A stretch of DNA of 64,000 nucleotides. Origin: Smittia aterrima. Taxonomy: Eukaryota; Arthropoda; Insecta; Diptera; Chironomidae. Both the position numbers and the translations under genes were made by a program. Numbering within the stretch: the stretch's first letter is position 1; each line of letters starts with the position of its first letter. The notes below the pieces were generated by a model. The model was not told the origin of the DNA. It made no database searches and worked only from the letters and a program-made list of their open reading frames with translations. Where the stretch lies: assembly GCA_033063855.1 (NCBI GenBank), contig CP093829.1:12038243-12102242 (forward strand), in the 5' to 3' direction. Below, one piece after another: positions 62,238 through 64,000 of the stretch.

Positions 62238-64000
62238 ATGGAGCAACCTGAAACTCGGATAAATGGGAGAGCAAAACAAAAGACTCGCCTGACGAAGTAA
62301 GTTACCGGGCTTGAGCCGTCAGCTTTGTTGATGACGCAATTCTGATGGAGAAGAATAACCGTTTTCTTCTCAGCTCTCGCTGATTTAGCAGCGATTGGTT
62401 TCTTGCAATAACAGAAACCGTCCCAAAACACTTTATCAACTGAAAGTCATCGCACGTTCAACTTTAATCGTTGCGTGCAGTTTTTCATATTTTTTCTATT
62501 CCGCAAGAATTCAAAACAGGTCAACCCCGAAGCACAAAATATTACGCCTCCTTCATTTCCAAGAGGATCAGAAGCAGGAACAAGTGCATCTTCAATGAGC
62601 AGACCAAAACCGCAACGACGAATTCGAGGAGGAAAGAAAATTATCAAACGCCTGAATGGAAACAACAAACAATCACGAATGAATTCACAGTTGAATGTTC
62701 ATCAGTCACCGCTTCAACGAGAAACAAATCAACAAGATGAATATCATAGAGAGCTTGCTGATTTTATGGCTTTACGCAGGTCAGACACAAATCAAATTCC
62801 ATCGGATGCGGCTATTCCGAGCCAGGAATTGATGTGGATTCGAGATGAATCAAGTCCGCAGCGTTTGTCTAATATCCCGTTTACTCCAAGATCCAATAAC
62901 ATGATCAGGATTGATGATGAAATTGAAGATGGAGAAATCGTTGAAACAGAAAACTCTGACGTTGTTAATTTACTGGACGAAACGTCTGAAGCTTTAAATC
63001 GATCAATGAAAATTAATTTCCCGACGCCAACAAAGAATCAACTATTTTATGAAGATCGTGGAAATGCTTCTTTCGGAAAAGTTCCACTGTATTCGACGTA
63101 TGGAACTGAAATTCAAACTTTACCTGAAGAGAAAATAAATAGTTCCAACGATGATGTGATTTGTCTTGACATTACTCAGCCAAGTGCTGATGATTCCGTG
63201 ATTTTTGTAAGTGAAGAAAAGCCAAACACAAGATCACGAGCGTTGGCAACTAAATTAGCCACTCCGGATTTCCTTAAATCCCCAGCAACTAGAGTTCGAA
63301 AATCTAAGCAAAAGCAACGCGTCGCAGCATGGCAAAAAATGAAAACAAAACAGTTTGCGGCTAGAGCGGCTTTGAATAACAGTGAAGCAGTTCCTTCTAC
63401 AAGCAATGCATGCACTAAAATACAGTCAGTGATACCTCCTGAAACTGTTAAAGAGGTTACACGAAAAGAGAATGAAGTTCCACAGCTTGAGAAAAGAATT
63501 ATTTTAATTGATGGAAGCAACTTTGCTATGTCGTATACAGAAAACTATGGAGCAAAGAAGACAGACAAAGATTTTTCAGTTGAAGGTAAGTACTGATAAG
63601 GTCTGAATGAGCGTTTTTTTTACATTGTGTTATTTGATAGGCTTGAAAATTGGAATCGAACACTTTGAAAAAATGGGTTTCAAGGTGAAAGCTGTCGTGC
63701 CAGAGTGGCGTGTTCGTCGAGAAAAATCTTCAAATCAAGCTTTAATGTTGGAGCTGCGAGATCAAGGAAAGCTCACGCTAACTCCATCGAAGTCGTACGA
63801 CGATCGGGTCATTCTCGATTTTGCTGTGAAATTGGATGCTGCTGTAGTCAGCAATGATCATTACCGTCAGGATGAAGAAAAGAAATAGTTTTTAACATTG
63901 AAAATAACTTTTTAATTTATTAACAGGTGATTTGCTTAACGAGAAACCAGAGTATCAAGAAGTTGTCAAAAGGATAATTCGATTTAACTGGTGCTTCAAT
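62238..64000 (+). CDS. Zc3h12a/NYN-type endoribonuclease, 5' part (runs off the window)
   Basis: Exons 62238-62296, 62564-63585, 63641-63865 and 63927 to the edge encode at least 460 residues. The N-terminal 340 are Arg/Lys- and Ser/Glu-rich with no folded domain I recognise. The nuclease domain begins at LEKRIILIDGSNFAMSY and continues VVPEWRVRRE, YDDRVILDFA and VVSNDHYRDLL. The four aspartates expected in the Regnase-1 active site (IDGSN, two in YDDR, SND) are all present, so an active RNase is likely. Regnase/N4BP1/KHNYN relatives cut RNA stem-loops. The start is inferred from an ATG with a strong GTAAGT donor and a matching phase-2 acceptor at 62563; ATG 62595 is the alternative. The donor at 63866 (GTCAGG) is weak but restores the conserved SNDHYRDL. 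The end and any zinc finger lie outside. Confidence 0.8.

Overview
This is ordinary nuclear sequence from an insect, probably a fly (Diptera) and perhaps a nematoceran. That rests on the spliced GT-AG gene structures, an AT-rich background (roughly 36% G+C by eye), a PCBP-family KH gene whose exons match Drosophila mub as I remember it, a TATA plus arthropod-type initiator, and very unequal intron sizes. I cannot name the species. I saw no prokaryotic system, CRISPR array, rRNA, tRNA or intact transposon.

Layout. Bases 1-37059 are one very large + strand gene, mub (poly(C)-binding protein, three KH domains). It has a probable 5' UTR exon at 1-431, a 12.8 kb first intron, ten or eleven short coding exons from 13212, and two alternative last exons (33001-33400 and 36978-37059). 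The introns hold a diverged local duplication (7.2 and 7.8 kb), a strong GC-rich hairpin (8.9 kb), a pair of perfect CRE octamers (16.0 kb) and simple repeats. From 37.1 to 49.2 kb there is no recognisable gene, but there are three more perfect CRE octamers (43.5-45.2 kb) and candidate core promoters. From 50.8 kb the window becomes compact: a 21-exon type I diacylglycerol kinase (Dgk, +, 50850-56747), a DCAF8-like WD40 ubiquitin-ligase receptor (-, 58565-60602), a small HD-superfamily-like protein that seems to have lost its metal site (+, 61172-62128), and the 5' part of a Zc3h12a/NYN-type endoribonuclease gene (+, 62238 to beyond the window edge).

The genes do not form one pathway. Two act on RNA (mub and the NYN nuclease), one on lipid second messengers (Dgk) and one on protein degradation (DCAF8). 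DCAF8 and the HD-like gene are head to head over about 570 bp, and the HD-like and NYN genes are nearly abutting. The observations most worth following are the CRE clusters, the degenerate HD protein, a mub splice acceptor that appears to have lost its AG, and the 8.9 kb hairpin. I found no evidence for a new multi-gene system.
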